Positions 36,601-46,726 of a DNA stretch of 64,000 nucleotides are shown here, one piece after another (the stretch's first letter is position 1; every line of letters begins with the position of its first letter). The DNA is taken from contig CP142461.1 of assembly GCA_038049695.1 (NCBI GenBank), positions 39,543,501 through 39,607,500 of the forward strand, in the 5' to 3' direction. Position numbers and translations under genes: made by a program. A model generated the notes under the pieces. The model was not told where the DNA came from, did not search any database, and was given only the letters and a program-made list of their open reading frames with translations. This stretch comes from Cinnamomum chago. Taxonomy: Eukaryota > Streptophyta > Magnoliopsida > Laurales > Lauraceae.

Positions 36601-37242
36601 CTCCTCAAGGATCTTTCTCCAATCCCAGCCATCAGAGATTCCCTCAGTTGGAGAGACACTCCGGATGGAAAGCTTTCCTTGAGCTCAGCGTGGCAGAGAA
36701 TCAGGCACAGAGCTCCTCTTCTCCCTTGGCCAAAGTTGATATGGAACTCCCTCTCCCCCCTCAGAGTTAATTGCTTTGGCTGGCGACTGATGCACAACAG
36801 ACTTCCCTCATACTCTTGGCTGAAGCGGCTGGGTTTTTCCCTTGCCTCCAGGTGCATTCTTTGTAGAGCTGCAGAAGACTCCGTGGGCCACCTCTTCTTC
36901 AATTGTGATCTAGCTAAAGCAACTTGGTCCTGGTTGCTTCAAGCGGCAAAGGCTCCTCCTCCTACCAGCTTCTCTGCTTCCTCTCTGTGGTCGTCCTTCT
37001 CCAAAGACTCAGATGCCAATGGCTTCAAATTCATGGCTGCCTTATTCATCACTGTTACTTACCACCTATGGAAGGCCCGAAACGAAGCAATTTTCGATGC
37101 TTGCAGGCCCTCTCTCCACTCCATCCAGGCTCATCTAACTGAAGCCATCTCCTTCTCCCTCAAGCAGATGACATCTCCTTTTGTCAGTCTCCACTTCAGC
37201 GCCCTCTTCGTTTCCTTGAGAATCTCTCCAGAGCCTATCTAG
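33622..37242 (+). pseudogene. LINE ORF2: endonuclease, reverse transcriptase, zf-RVT
   Basis: The natural start is ATG at 33622 (MLKVLYWNCRGIAN), but a TAA at 33673-33675 follows 17 codons later. From 33682 the frame is open for 1186 residues. Counting from there: apurinic-type endonuclease at about 1-210 with FISEPM, GDFNA and the SDHNP box; RT at about 430-700 with SSPGPDGFNG, PISLLNFSYKI and the catalytic YADD near 670; and a zf-RVT zinc-binding domain at about 985-1090 (RLMHNRLPSYSWLKRLG, CILC, GHLFFNC). ORF2 nicks target DNA and copies LINE RNA onto it. Apart from the early stop the catalytic residues are present, so decay is slight. The stop and the damaged ORF1 argue against autonomous activity. 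Confidence 0.93.
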
Positions 37243-37411
37243 CTGAGAGGCTGGAGTGCTCTGTTTTCTTTGGTTGAGGTGTTTTTTGATTTCCTTGTTG
37301 CTATTTCATTTTGGGGGTCATCCTTTGACCTTTGTATTCTTATTTCCCCTTTCTCCTTTCTTTTTCAATATAATTTACCCTTACAGCAAAAAAAAAAAGT
37401 CATATGAATGG

Positions 37412-37741
37412 TAATTGAAGTTGAGAATGCTAGATTTATAGACATCTGAGTACTTTTCTGTGAGGTCTTTCATGGAAAAAAAGGCACGCAGACTTCCAAA
37501 ATTTAGGACTAGATACAAGTCTATCAGGGACCCATTTGATGGAGACTAGTTCTTTATACTCCTCCCGCAAGTGATTCTAGACCGAGGCTGCTGTAGAATA
37601 AGTGGCTAAAGAATTCAGGGAGCAGTTGGACAGTCACAAACCAAAGTTCTAAAACGTGTGTTCAAATTTCAATGCATCTTTTGAAGTTCCAAGATTGGTG
37701 GACTAAATCTAGTGTGGAAGTCTAAAGTTGGATCTTTGCTG
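37412..37741. other. 330 bp between LINE and Tat element, no gene
   Basis: This would have been the upstream flank of the HIPP gene before the LINE arrived. No reading frame or known element is seen. It does not read as PPR sequence, which matters for the origin of the neighbouring Tat element. Confidence 0.5.
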
Positions 37742-38422
37742 TGTGGGGACCTTCTTCATAATTCAGCAGGCGAGTACGATCTTGATAGCGGATGACAGTT
37801 AAGTTAGTCCTGGTCTCGGTCTCGCCCGTCTCGGTGCCTCCACAGGTTCGGTGTTCGGTTTTGGCTAGCCTCGGGATTGCCGACTAGCCCTGCCTCGGTT
37901 CATTGCCCACACACCTGTCTCGGTCTCGGTGGCTTCAATCGACCGAGATAAGCGTCGAATGTCAACCATAATAAATGTCCTGTAGGGCACGCGCCTGATA
38001 AGGAGTTGACCTTATAATGTGGTCACATCCGCAGTCATACAAGGTATGGACTAATAGGACAGGGCTTTTACCTACCCCCACTAAGGGTACAAGGGATGGC
38101 CAGATAGGATGTTCCCTTTTTACCTACCCCTACTAAGGAAATTCTTGATGAAACCAAGTGCCTATATATATATATATGTATACAAGGTGAGTCCAAGGAG
38201 GTAAGTGAAGAAGCACATAGATACACTTTCATTCTTTTTCTTCTCCAATCATCCTTGGCCTAATAACTGAACTGACTTAGGCATCGGAGGGCCTTGTGCT
38301 GATAGCAGCCAAGGTCCCTGATCTTTCTTTCCTCTTCCTTTTCCAGGTTTTCAGCCAGGCAGACTCTCCCAAAGAAATCCTACATTAGCTAAGTAAGTCT
38401 CAGATTTTTTTTTTCACTTACA
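37742..38422 (+). mobile_element. 5' LTR of the Tat element (681 bp)
   Basis: Starts TGTGGGGACC and ends CACTTACA. It contains repeated 'GTCTCGGTCTCGG' words near 37805-37940 and a TATA-rich tract (about 38163-38180) followed by GTATACAAGG, matching the corresponding TATATATGTACAAGG in the 3' LTR. The two LTRs are clearly diverged, so the element is not young. Confidence 0.85.
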
Positions 38423-38424
38423 AT

Positions 38425-38440
38425 TGGCGCCGTCGTGGGA
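38425..38440 (+). other. Tat primer-binding site
   Basis: TGGCGCCGTCGTGGGA two bases after the LTR end. The first nine bases match the 3' end of plant tRNA-Asp, the usual Tat/Athila primer; the rest is variant. Confidence 0.8.
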
Positions 38441-38457
38441 AACGATTCAAAAACGTC

Positions 38458-40440
38458 ATGCCTGCAAAAGGTAAGAAGGTCGCCGAATCATCCGAAGCTT
38501 TGTGGCTGTCACTAGTGCTGGAAGAGATAACAGCCCCATCTGGGGAGCAGACGCAGCAAGAAGCAGCCCCAACATAGTCATCGCTCATACTGGAAGAATT
38601 AGTGAAATCACGAGCACGATCGGCGCAACAAGGAGCTGTATCAGCACGACTGCCGTTGACATTGCAAGAACAACGGCCAGCCACTTCCCGACGGAGGAGG
38701 CCCGAGGCCAAGTCCCGCCTAGGAGAAGCTCCCCCGTCAAGGACTTCAAAGAAGGCGACAGCGCCGCCTCGGAAAAACAACCAGCTAGCCAAGCGTCACC
38801 AGCAACGGGCACCAGTCACTTATCAAAGGAGACCAGGAGGTAGGTCTCATCAGGCAGGGACTTCCCAGCGAAATAGGTCTCCGACACCTGTTATCTCCCG
38901 TCATTCCCATCTTGAGGTGGAGAGGAACGGTGGAGAGGATGACTACAACCCTCTCATTGAGGATGTCAGAGCTCAGAACGCCATTATCCAGGAGAAAAAC
39001 GAGCAAATCCGCCAACTCCAGCAGCAGCTACGAGAGAAGCCAACGAACCAGAGACCACCTTCCTCGCCTTCCCGACTTCATTCAGATGGATAGGACCTGA
39101 GAGGGGCTTGGAACAATTAGAGGCGCCGCAGGACCTACGAAGAAAGCTCAGGCAATAGCCACCCGAGCAACGCCTAAGGAGAACAGAAGCGAAGAACAGA
39201 AGACCGAGGCGATGTACCCGACTGGCTTGGCCAATACATCAAATAGACTGTTCAACAAAATATGGAGGTGGCCGGCCTCACTCGGGATCGGCTGGATACT
39301 TACGATTCGGGGAGTCTCGGTACGTCCCCCTTCTCCCGGGAGATAACCGACTTCCCTCTCCCCGAGAAGTTCAACATTCTGAGGTATACCCTTTATGACG
39401 GGACCTCGGATCCTTCGGCCCATCTCCGACACTTCACCCAGCGGATGTCAATCTGGGGGGATGTCGGACACTTGAACTACAGAGTGTTCTCCTTCAGCCT
39501 CGGCGATCTCCCCCTCAGGTGGTTCTGCGCACTTTCGGAGGAGTCGATCTTTAGTTGGCGGCAGCTCAGAGGCTCCTTCCTGGAGAAGTTCCAAGCGCAC
39601 AGGGTCATCCCCATGACAAATAACGACCTGATGGCTTTGAGGATGAAACCAGACGAGAACATTACTCGATTTGCCAAGAGGTTTTAGATCGTTTATAGCC
39701 AAATTGATTATGCCAACGAAGAAGTAGCTGTCATGTGCTTCAAAGAAGCCCTGCTGCCCCGCAATGATCTCCGGAAAGAGCTCGTCCGATGTCTTGTGGC
39801 CACCATGAAAGCATTGATGACCTGGGTAAATCAGTTCATCGAGCAGGATGAAGACGAAACTCGAGCCCGGGAGAACTTCGCCCTCAGGCATGAGAGCAGC
39901 CAGCGCCAAGACAGACCCCTTATCAAGGACAAGAAGCAGTTTCAGAGAGAGGAGAGGGGCCGCGATAGGGCCTCCTCGAATTCGGTTATGATCTCAACAC
40001 CCACCCCGGGAGGCAAAAAGAAGTTCAAACCCTCTGTTGACTCCTACAGAGCTGTGAATATAGTCTTCAAGGAGCCAATCTACAGACTCCTCAGCAAAAT
40101 CAAGACAGAGCCCTTCTTCAAGTGGCCACCACCAATGAGAGGCGACCCCTCAACTCGAGACCAGGGCAAGTTCTGTGCCTATCATAAGCAAAATGGACAC
40201 AGAACAGAAGATTGCATGTCATTTAAAGCTCATCTCGAGAGGCTCGTGAAAGACGGGCATCTGAAAGACCACATAAAGGAGGCGAGCAACAACAATATCC
40301 GGCCCCACCAGCACTGGAGCCACGAAGACAATGAAGAGCCAGATGGGATAATTAATGTCATACACCTAGCTCCTGCGCCAAGGGGAAGCAATCAAGCTCG
40401 TGCCGAGGCTAGGAGGGCCTCACATAATAAGCAGGTGATG
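38458..40440 (+). pseudogene. Tat gag polyprotein, in-frame stops
   Basis: The ATG at 38458 (MPAKGKKVAE) opens a basic, Pro/Ser-rich region with a stop near 38575 and a coiled-coil-like stretch (AQNAIIQEKNEQIRQLQQQL) ending in a stop at 39093. The capsid domain follows at 39262-39687: YDGTSDPSAHLRHFTQRM, LPLRWFCALSEESI, WRQLRGSFLEKFQAH. After one TAG it continues from 39690 with YANEEVAVMCFKEAL. A histidine/cysteine motif FCAYHKQNGHRTEDC, typical of Tat gags, is at about 40170-40215. At least three stops make it non-functional. Confidence 0.85.
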
Positions 40441-41121
40441 ACAACCGAGTTGGAGCCCACCGCGAAGAAAGCCCGAACAGAGAAGCCAAAGATCTGGTTC
40501 TCGGAACAGGATCTGGAAGGGGTTCAGCTACCTCATAATGACCCACTGGTTCTCACCCTAAATCTGATGGACTACGTGGTGAAAAGGGTGCTTGTTGACC
40601 CCGGGAGTTCCTCGGAGATCCTATACTTCGACTACTTCAAGAAGCTGGGACTCAGGGAAGAAGACTTGCTGGAATCACGCACTCATCTCATAGGCTTCAG
40701 CTCAAAACCAGTCTACCCCAAAGGGAGGATCTCCCTGAGGGTACAGATCGGAGGGGCTAGTATGCAGACCGATTTCCTGGTGGTAGATGTACCATCACCC
40801 TACAACGTGATTATGGGGAGGAGTTGGCTGCATGTTATGGAGGTTGTACCCTCCACTCATCACCAGAAGTTGAAGTTCCCACTCGAAGGCAGGGATGGCA
40901 GAGTGAAGGTCATAACAGTCAAAGGAAACCAGGAAATGGCCAAGAAAAGCTTGATGGCTGCGACGCCTGGTAAAGCAGAGTCTTCCCAGATACATATGGC
41001 TGAGCTAGAAGCCGAACTGGGGAACGTCGGCCGAGATCCCGAGCTAAAGAGCGTCGAAGATCTGACCGAAGTTAGAGTCGACCCATCTGATCCTGAACGA
41101 TACTTTCTGCTCGGGAGCTAG
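40441..41121 (+). pseudogene. Tat protease region
   Basis: Same frame as the last part of gag. The aspartic protease core VKRVLVDPGSSSEIL (about 40585-40625) has Pro where DTG or DSG is usual, so the active site looks damaged. VDVPSPYNVIMGRSWLH is the conserved block toward the C-terminal end of the domain. The frame ends at 41121 with a stop before RT. The enzyme would cut the polyprotein inside particles. Confidence 0.8.
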
Positions 41122-42064
41122 CTCCCCGAGGCCGAGAAGGCCGAGTTGCTCGATTTTTTGCTGCAGAACAAGGAGGTCTTTGCCTGGACGCCATATGAGA
41201 TGCCGGGCGTCGATCCCGAGATCATCTGCCACAGGTTGAACGTAGATCCAAAGTACAAGCCTGTGGTTCAAAAGGCTCGCAGGACGGGAATTCCACAGAC
41301 CGAAGCAGTGGTTAAAGAGGTCGACAAATTACTAAAAGCTTGAGCCATCAGAGAATTACAATACCCGGAATGGTTGGCAAACACAGTGGTCGTTAAGAAG
41401 AAGAATGGGAAATGGAGGGTCTCCTTGGACTTCACCGACCTTAATAAAGCCCAAAGGACAATTTCCCACTACCGAAGATAGACCAGCTGATTGACGCCAC
41501 GGCCGGACACGACAGAATGAGCTTCCTAGATGGTTACCGGGGGTACCACCAGATCCCAATGCATGGGTCCGATGAAGAGAAGAACGCATTCATAACACCA
41601 AGAGGCATCTACTGTTACAAGGTGATGCCCTTCGGGTTGAAAAATGCAGGTGCAACTTACCAACGACGGGTAACCAAGATGTTCCAATCTCAGCTCGGCA
41701 AAACGATGGAGGTCTACATTGACGACATGGTCGTCAAATCTGAAAGGACGGAGGACCACTTGGTCGATCTGCGTCAGACGTTCGACACCCTGAAGAAGTT
41801 CCAGCTCAAATTGAATGCGTCCAAATGCGCGTTTGGTGTTGGCTTGGGCAAATTCCTTGGAAGCCTCGTGACCAAAAGAGGGATTGAAGCCAACCCAGAC
41901 CAGATCTCGGTGATCCAGACAATTCAAAGTCCGACTAGGACTAAACAAGTCCAAAGGCTCACGGGGATGGCCGCTGCCCTCAATCGCTTTATCAGCCGAG
42001 TTTCGGACAAATGCCGCTCGTTCTTTCAACTTCTGAAAAAGAAGACAAAATTTCAGTGGACTCC
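41122..42064 (+). pseudogene. Tat reverse transcriptase, truncated
   Basis: FAWTPYEMPGVDPEI and LNVDPKYKPVVQKAR form the start; a TGA at 41341-41343 precedes the next block, where VVVKKKNGKWR is readable. A frame change lies near 41455, after which FLDGYRGYHQIPMHGSDEEK, FGLKNAGATYQR and the catalytic YIDDMVVKS are in one open frame from 41517. The frame runs through NPDQISVIQ to FQWTPG, where a normal Tat RT would go on to the connection domain, RNase H and integrase. Instead it enters the tandem array at about 42065. Confidence 0.88.
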
Positions 42065-42870
42065 TGGAGCTCAATTCGGTCACAGGACCAACCATGTTCA
42101 GCTCGGTTGTGGAACCGGCTACCTAGGCTCGGTCACGGGACCAGCCTCCCTTGGCTCGGTTATGGAACCAGTCATTTAAAATCGCCAAGTTATGGAACTT
42201 GGCGTACAACTCGATTATGGAACCAGCTACCTCGGTTCGGTCACAGGACCAACCATCTTCAGCTCGGTTGTGGAACCAACTGCCTAGGCTCAGTCACGGG
42301 ACCAGCCTCCCTCGGCTCGGTTATGGAACCGGCCATTTAAAATCGCCAAGTTATGGAACTCGGCGTACAGCTCGGTTATGGAACTAGCTACCTTGGTTCG
42401 ATCACAGGACCAGTCATCTTCAGCTCGGTTGTGGAACCAACGGCCTGGGCTTGGTCACGGGACCAGCCTCCCTCGGCTCGGTTATAGAACCGGCCATTTA
42501 AAATCGCCAAGTTATGAAACTCGGCTTACAGCTCGGTTATGGAACTAGCTACCTCGGTTCGGTCACAGGACCATCCATCCTCAGCTCGGTTATGGAACCA
42601 GCTGCTTAGGCTCGGTCACGGGACCAGCCTCCCTCGGCTCGGTTATGGAACCAGTCATTTAAATCGCCAAGTTATGGAACTCGGCGTACAGCTCGGTTAT
42701 GGAACCAGGTACCTCGGTTCGGTCACAGGGCCAACCATCTTCAGCTCGGTCGTGGAACCAGCTGCCTAGGCTCGATCACTGGACCAGCCTGCCTCAGCTA
42801 AGTTATAGGACCAGCTATCTAAATCGTCAAGTTGTGGGACTCGGCGTGCTTCTCAGTTTGATTATGGAAC
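42065..42870. repeat. tandem array, about five ~160-bp units
   Basis: Units are anchored by 'CTCGGTTATGGAACTAGC' or close variants at about 42205, 42366, 42527 and 42686, so the period is 159-161 bp. Each unit has internal sub-repeats of the form CTCGGTYRYGGRACCAG and an 'AAATCGCCAAGTTATGGAAC' segment. The array replaces RNase H and integrase. All frames that cross it are accidental. Confidence 0.9.
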
Positions 42871-43348
42871 TTCGGCCCTATTGTATAAAATTCTGAGCTA
42901 TGGAACCTAGCAACTATCCTAGTTCGATTGTGGAACCAACTATAATAGGACCTTTAGGCCAAGTTTGATTAAGCTAAACCTCCTCTTAGTTACATATTTA
43001 AGTTTTTTTGCCCAATGATTATCTAACGGTTCCAGTTATAGAACCAAACTCAGTTATTATATTCTTATACCGAGCTCATACCCTTCTGGTTACAGTACCG
43101 ACCTCAGTCACCTGACAAAATTACAAAAAGACAAAGGAGAAATCCGAAGGTAGAAATTTCTATTTTTATTGAATGGAAGTATTTATTACAGATCTTCTCA
43201 GAAATAAGAATGCAGAAATCAAACATACACATGCCATTATCAGAAGGGGAGGGAAGACAAATATGAAAAGAAATTCTATTTCATTGATAGAAAGAATGGT
43301 TATAGAAGTTTGTACATTTCCATTACGAAGAAAGAGAAAAAAGGTGCA
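42871..43348. other. Tat spacer between array and antisense ORF
   Basis: Continues with decaying copies of the 'GGTTATAGAACC' sub-repeat to about 43100, then AT-rich sequence. No gene is visible. Confidence 0.4.
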
Positions 43349-44113
43349 TTATTTCTTTGAGACGCCCTCTGCTGCAGCTTTATCAGTAGGAGGGATGGGA
43401 GGAACAGGACCGGAGGCACCGGGAGTCTCAGGCGTGGGACGGGCCTGGACGCCTTCAGATGGATTCGGAGGCGGAGGAAGAGGGCCCGAGGCCTCGAGAG
43501 GGGCTTCAAAAGAATTGGAGGCGGGCTCTGGCTCGTGATCGGGCAGGGAGGGCTGAAACTTAAGCAGGTGCTCAAAAATAGGGTGGTCTTCGGAAACCCC
43601 GTATTCCTTCAGCGCGTCTCCGCCTCCCATTTCATACAGCAACGGGCTCAGGTTCCTAATCTGAGCCACGTACTCTGTCGTCGCCCAATCCACTCCCTTC
43701 TTATAGGCACGAGCGACCTCGACCCGAGAAGAGGATACGGCCTCAACCCGCTCCTTCTTTAAGGACTCGAGCTTGGGTTCCTTCCTTGCCAGCTTGGTCT
43801 CCTTCTTCGCGAGCTCGCCTTCTAATTCATGCACCCTCTTTACTTTGGCATCGGTCACACCCTTCAAATGATTATTCTCGGCTCGAAGCTTGCTGATTTC
43901 GGCCTTCGCCGCTTGTTGCTCTGCTACGAGTTCGGCGTTCCTCCCCTCCGCCTTCTTCAACTCTTCAACACTAGCTTCCAGGGCCTCTCCCATCCTCCTC
44001 TTCTTGCCCTCCAGCTCACTCAGCCTTGCGACACTCTTCTCGGTCCTCTCCAACACCACATGCAGCCTTTGCACATTCTGTGAAAGAGGAGAAAATGTCA
44101 GACGAGCGGCCAA
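43349..44113 (-). CDS. antisense-ORF protein of the Tat element, coiled-coil part
   Basis: A 254-residue open frame, antisense to the element. Residues about 10-145 form a charged coiled coil (SELEGKKRRMGEALEASVEE, KVKRVHELEGELAKKETKLA). A segment AYKKGVDWATTEYVAQIRNL follows, and the end is Pro-rich. Tat elements typically carry such an antisense ORF between integrase and the 3' LTR; its function is unknown. Upstream parts of the same gene appear on the minus strand to about 45400. I see no catalytic motif. Confidence 0.65.
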   Translation of the reverse strand: MAARLTFSPLSQNVQRLHVVLERTEKSVARLSELEGKKRRMGEALEASVEELKKAEGRNAELVAEQQAAKAEISKLRAENNHLKGVTDAKVKRVHELEGELAKKETKLARKEPKLESLKKERVEAVSSSRVEVARAYKKGVDWATTEYVAQIRNLSPLLYEMGGGDALKEYGVSEDHPIFEHLLKFQPSLPDHEPEPASNSFEAPLEASGPLPPPPNPSEGVQARPTPETPGASGPVPPIPPTDKAAAEGVSKK

Positions 44114-45400
44114 GGTACAGTACTTAAAAAGAAAAACTGAGACTCACCTCAATCGACGCTTTCATTGACGAGAAAATCAAACTCAGCTGGCCGGTTTTAT
44201 TATGCTTCTCCATATCCTTCGGGAGAGCACAGGCCCTGGCAACCGCCGCAATGGTTCCAAGAAGTCAGGCCGGGAAGTGATCTGGAAGTCAGGCCTCTAT
44301 ATTCAACACCACCTGGCAACCGGTCCTCTATGTTTAAAAATTGGTCAGGATTGATCTAGAAGTCAGGCCTGAAGTGAGGAGGCTCGGCATGCGAGCACTC
44401 CAAGGCCGCTCCAGCGGTCTGCTCCAACTCACCCTCCACCCGGGACCTCTTTTCGGGTGGAGGCCTCTCCCCCTCCTTCCCAGTCTCGGTCACCCACGAC
44501 CGAGTCTCCTTGACTAGTTCGTCTGACCTACCCCTTTGCCCTAGGCACTTTTCTTCCGAGCGGAGGACGAGGCCCCGGCTGCATCCGAAGGGCTGGAGGG
44601 GACACTAGCCGAGGACCCGGGAGCAACACCGGATCCCTGGGGGCACGCTTAGGAGGAGGCGGGGCTCGGCCTTTGAAGATCATGGCCCCCAAGTCCTTGA
44701 TCGGAGGTCGCTGCCCGTCCATTTCTTCTTTTCCTTCTTCTTCTTCTCTTTCTTCTAAGCTTGGGGAGGAAGAACAGATCTCAACGACCTTGACCGGGTT
44801 AGAACCCGCAAGATCAGCAGTCGAAGGGGAAGCCTCGACGCCCGAAGGCACTTGTCCACTGGTCTCGGCTAGGGCAAGTATTATCTGCCCTATCGGCTCG
44901 GTAGGGAGCTCGGTCGTCTTCTTGGTATAAGACTGGTACCTCAGCGTATACCGATGCAGAGAGAATGCAGCTCGGTCGTTATGACCGTGGTACTGGACCT
45001 TCTCAAACCAAGCCTCATTCCTTTTCCAGCAGTCTAGGATGGTGTCTTTCCTTCTTCGCTGGATGCCTGCACAGAAGACAGAAAGGAAAACATCGGCTCA
45101 ACAGATCAACAATGAAGCAAATACAGCAGCCCAAAGGAAACGAATATTTACTCGGAGGGGTCCTAGGTCTCCATGGAACCTGAATTCTCCTCGCCACCTC
45201 GGTCTCAGTTGGCCCGAACTCCTAGTTCCCCGAGACGAGCAGGCGGTCCTCAATCGCCAGGTGCTTAGGCACGATCGGAGAAGGGGATGGACGGGGAATC
45301 TGACCCGGCCTTCGGTTATTCCCACCAGAGGAAAAAGGCATCCATTTTTTGAAAAGGGTAAGGCCATTAAAACCACCCCGGAGGTCGTCAGACTTCACTA
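44114..45400 (-). pseudogene. N-terminal parts of the Tat antisense ORF (PF04195-like)
   Basis: Minus-strand reading at about 45376-45098 gives PLVGITEGRVRFPVHPLLRS, which resembles the 'putative gypsy type transposon' family (PF04195) found in Tat antisense ORFs. A Pro/Glu-rich, Ser-rich segment follows at 44851-44528. These are in different frames, so either introns or frameshifts separate them. I cannot place splice sites with confidence. Confidence 0.45.
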
Positions 45401-46111
45401 GAACGTCGTCTGGTATCTTATATGCATTCTTAAGCCCCTCCAGAGCTTAAGGGTTCTCTAACCAGTGACTGTAAATCCCTATTTTCTAAACAAACTAGAA
45501 AGGTCGGAAAGCAAGGAAGAGCGCGATTTAAAAATCCAAGAAGAGAGAAACCCTAAGCAAAGACGAAGGGCGCAAGAAAAGGACAAAGAAGAAGAAGACT
45601 CACAGAGAAGGAGCAAAGGATTCAAGAATAAGGACCTCCGGATCCGCTGAGTTCTGGTTTCGGGAGAGTATCTTCTCCAGCAGGGTTTCGTTCCAAGCAA
45701 AAGCAAAAGTAAGAAAAAGAAGAAAGGGCATCCCTATTTTATAGAGGCGCCTCTTAAAAGCACGCATGTGAAGCATAGCCTCAAACTCTCCACGCGTCGC
45801 TTCAATACAAGCAGCTACCAGCCAGAAGATGACACGTGGCACCGCCAGTTCATCCTCCGCAATAACTCCCACACATCATTAGTCGCCTCGGGCATATGAG
45901 GCGACGTTCGCGTGTCCAGTCAGACGAAACAATAATGACACGCCATTTATTGCCTCAAGCAAACGAAGCGGCATCATGATAAGCATCAGACGCCAGCGGA
46001 CGTCATCGATTAGCACTGAGATGGGACCCGGGCGTAAAACAATCTCTTATTTTTAGCTCCCGACCTCAAAGAACATGAAAATTCTAGAAGGTCAGGAGCT
46101 AGGGGCAATTC
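45401..46111. other. Tat region before the 3' LTR
   Basis: No clear gene. An 'AGCTAGGGGCAATTC' purine-rich segment just before 46112 is the probable polypurine tract. Basic, Glu/Arg-rich frames on the plus strand (45465-45650) are low-complexity and unsupported. Confidence 0.45.
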
Positions 46112-46726
46112 TGTGGGGGCATTTCTTAATGTCTGGATAATTCTTGATCTCAGTCTTGCCCAGCTCGGCAGGAGTGCCAGCCTGGAAAGATCCTACAACC
46201 CATCCCAGCGAAAATATCTACAAAGCTCATCTCGGTCTCGGTCCTAACCTGACCTCGGTGTCTGCTGTCAATCAACCATAAATGCGCTGCCACGAACTGA
46301 CAAGAAGAATGGGCGCCGAACCTAGATAAGTAGTCAGCCTTATCTCACGGTCCCATCCGCAGCCATTGAGGCCAAAAAACAGGTTGATGAGACTCCCCTT
46401 TTTTACCTACCACCACTCAAGAAAGATCTGATGGGACCCCTGTCCCAAGAGTCGACTCTCCTGCCTATATATATGTACAAGGTTAAAACCATCAAAGGTA
46501 TGCAAGCAGAGATCTCTACATACTCTCTTTTCTCCCCCTTTCACTCCTCCTTAGTTCAGTGACCAAACTAACTCAGGCATCAGAGTGCCTTCGGCTGCCT
46601 ACAACCAGGGGCTCTGACCTTTTTGTACTTTCCCTTTCAGGTTTCAGGAAGCTAATTCTTTCCCAAATAATCAAATTGAGAGCCTAATCCTCTCATAATC
46701 AAGTCCGTAATTTTTAGGCACTGACA
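46112..46726 (+). mobile_element. 3' LTR of the Tat element (615 bp)
   Basis: Starts TGTGGGGGCATT and ends GGCACTGACA. It shares with the 5' LTR the 'CTCGGTCTCGGTC' words, the CCTATATATATGTACAAGG promoter region, and a 'CAGGCATC...GTGCCTTCGGCTG' type block. Immediately after it, PPR coding sequence begins. Confidence 0.85.

Larger units (their letters stand above)
31417..37398 (+). mobile_element. L1-type LINE, nearly full length, with target duplication
   Basis: Contains ORF1, ORF2 and a short 3' UTR ending in a poly(A) run at 37388-37398. A target duplication AAGTCATAGAATGG (31403-31416) pairs with AAGTCATATGAATGG (about 37397-37411), one base different in length. It therefore appears complete at both ends at nearly 6 kb. 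It is oriented away from the HIPP gene and lies about 92 bp upstream of its ATG. Confidence 0.93.
37742..46726 (+). mobile_element. Ty3/gypsy element of the Tat lineage, internally deleted
   Basis: The 5' LTR (37742-38422), primer-binding site, gag, protease and RT are followed by a tandem array instead of RNase H and integrase. An antisense ORF region (about 45400-43349, minus strand) and the 3' LTR (46112-46726) come next. The TGGCGCCGT primer site and an antisense ORF between pol and the 3' LTR are features of Tat elements such as RIRE2 and Retand. No TSD is seen: TGCTG precedes and ATGAG follows. Confidence 0.88.

Noticed and set aside
38502-39100. Alternative plus- and minus-strand frames over the Tat gag N-terminus
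   Set aside because: Shadows of the gag frame starting at 38458; no independent evidence.
42065-42870. CRISPR-like regular repeats
   Set aside because: Eukaryotic retrotransposon context; units of ~160 bp are contiguous with no unique spacers.
42011-42896. Plus-strand frames rich in Leu, Gly, Ser and Trp-Asn across the tandem array
   Set aside because: They are translations of the ~160-bp tandem repeat and appear in several frames alike.
43173-43575. Gly-rich plus-strand frame opposite the antisense ORF
   Set aside because: It is the complement of the Pro-rich C-terminus of the antisense ORF protein.
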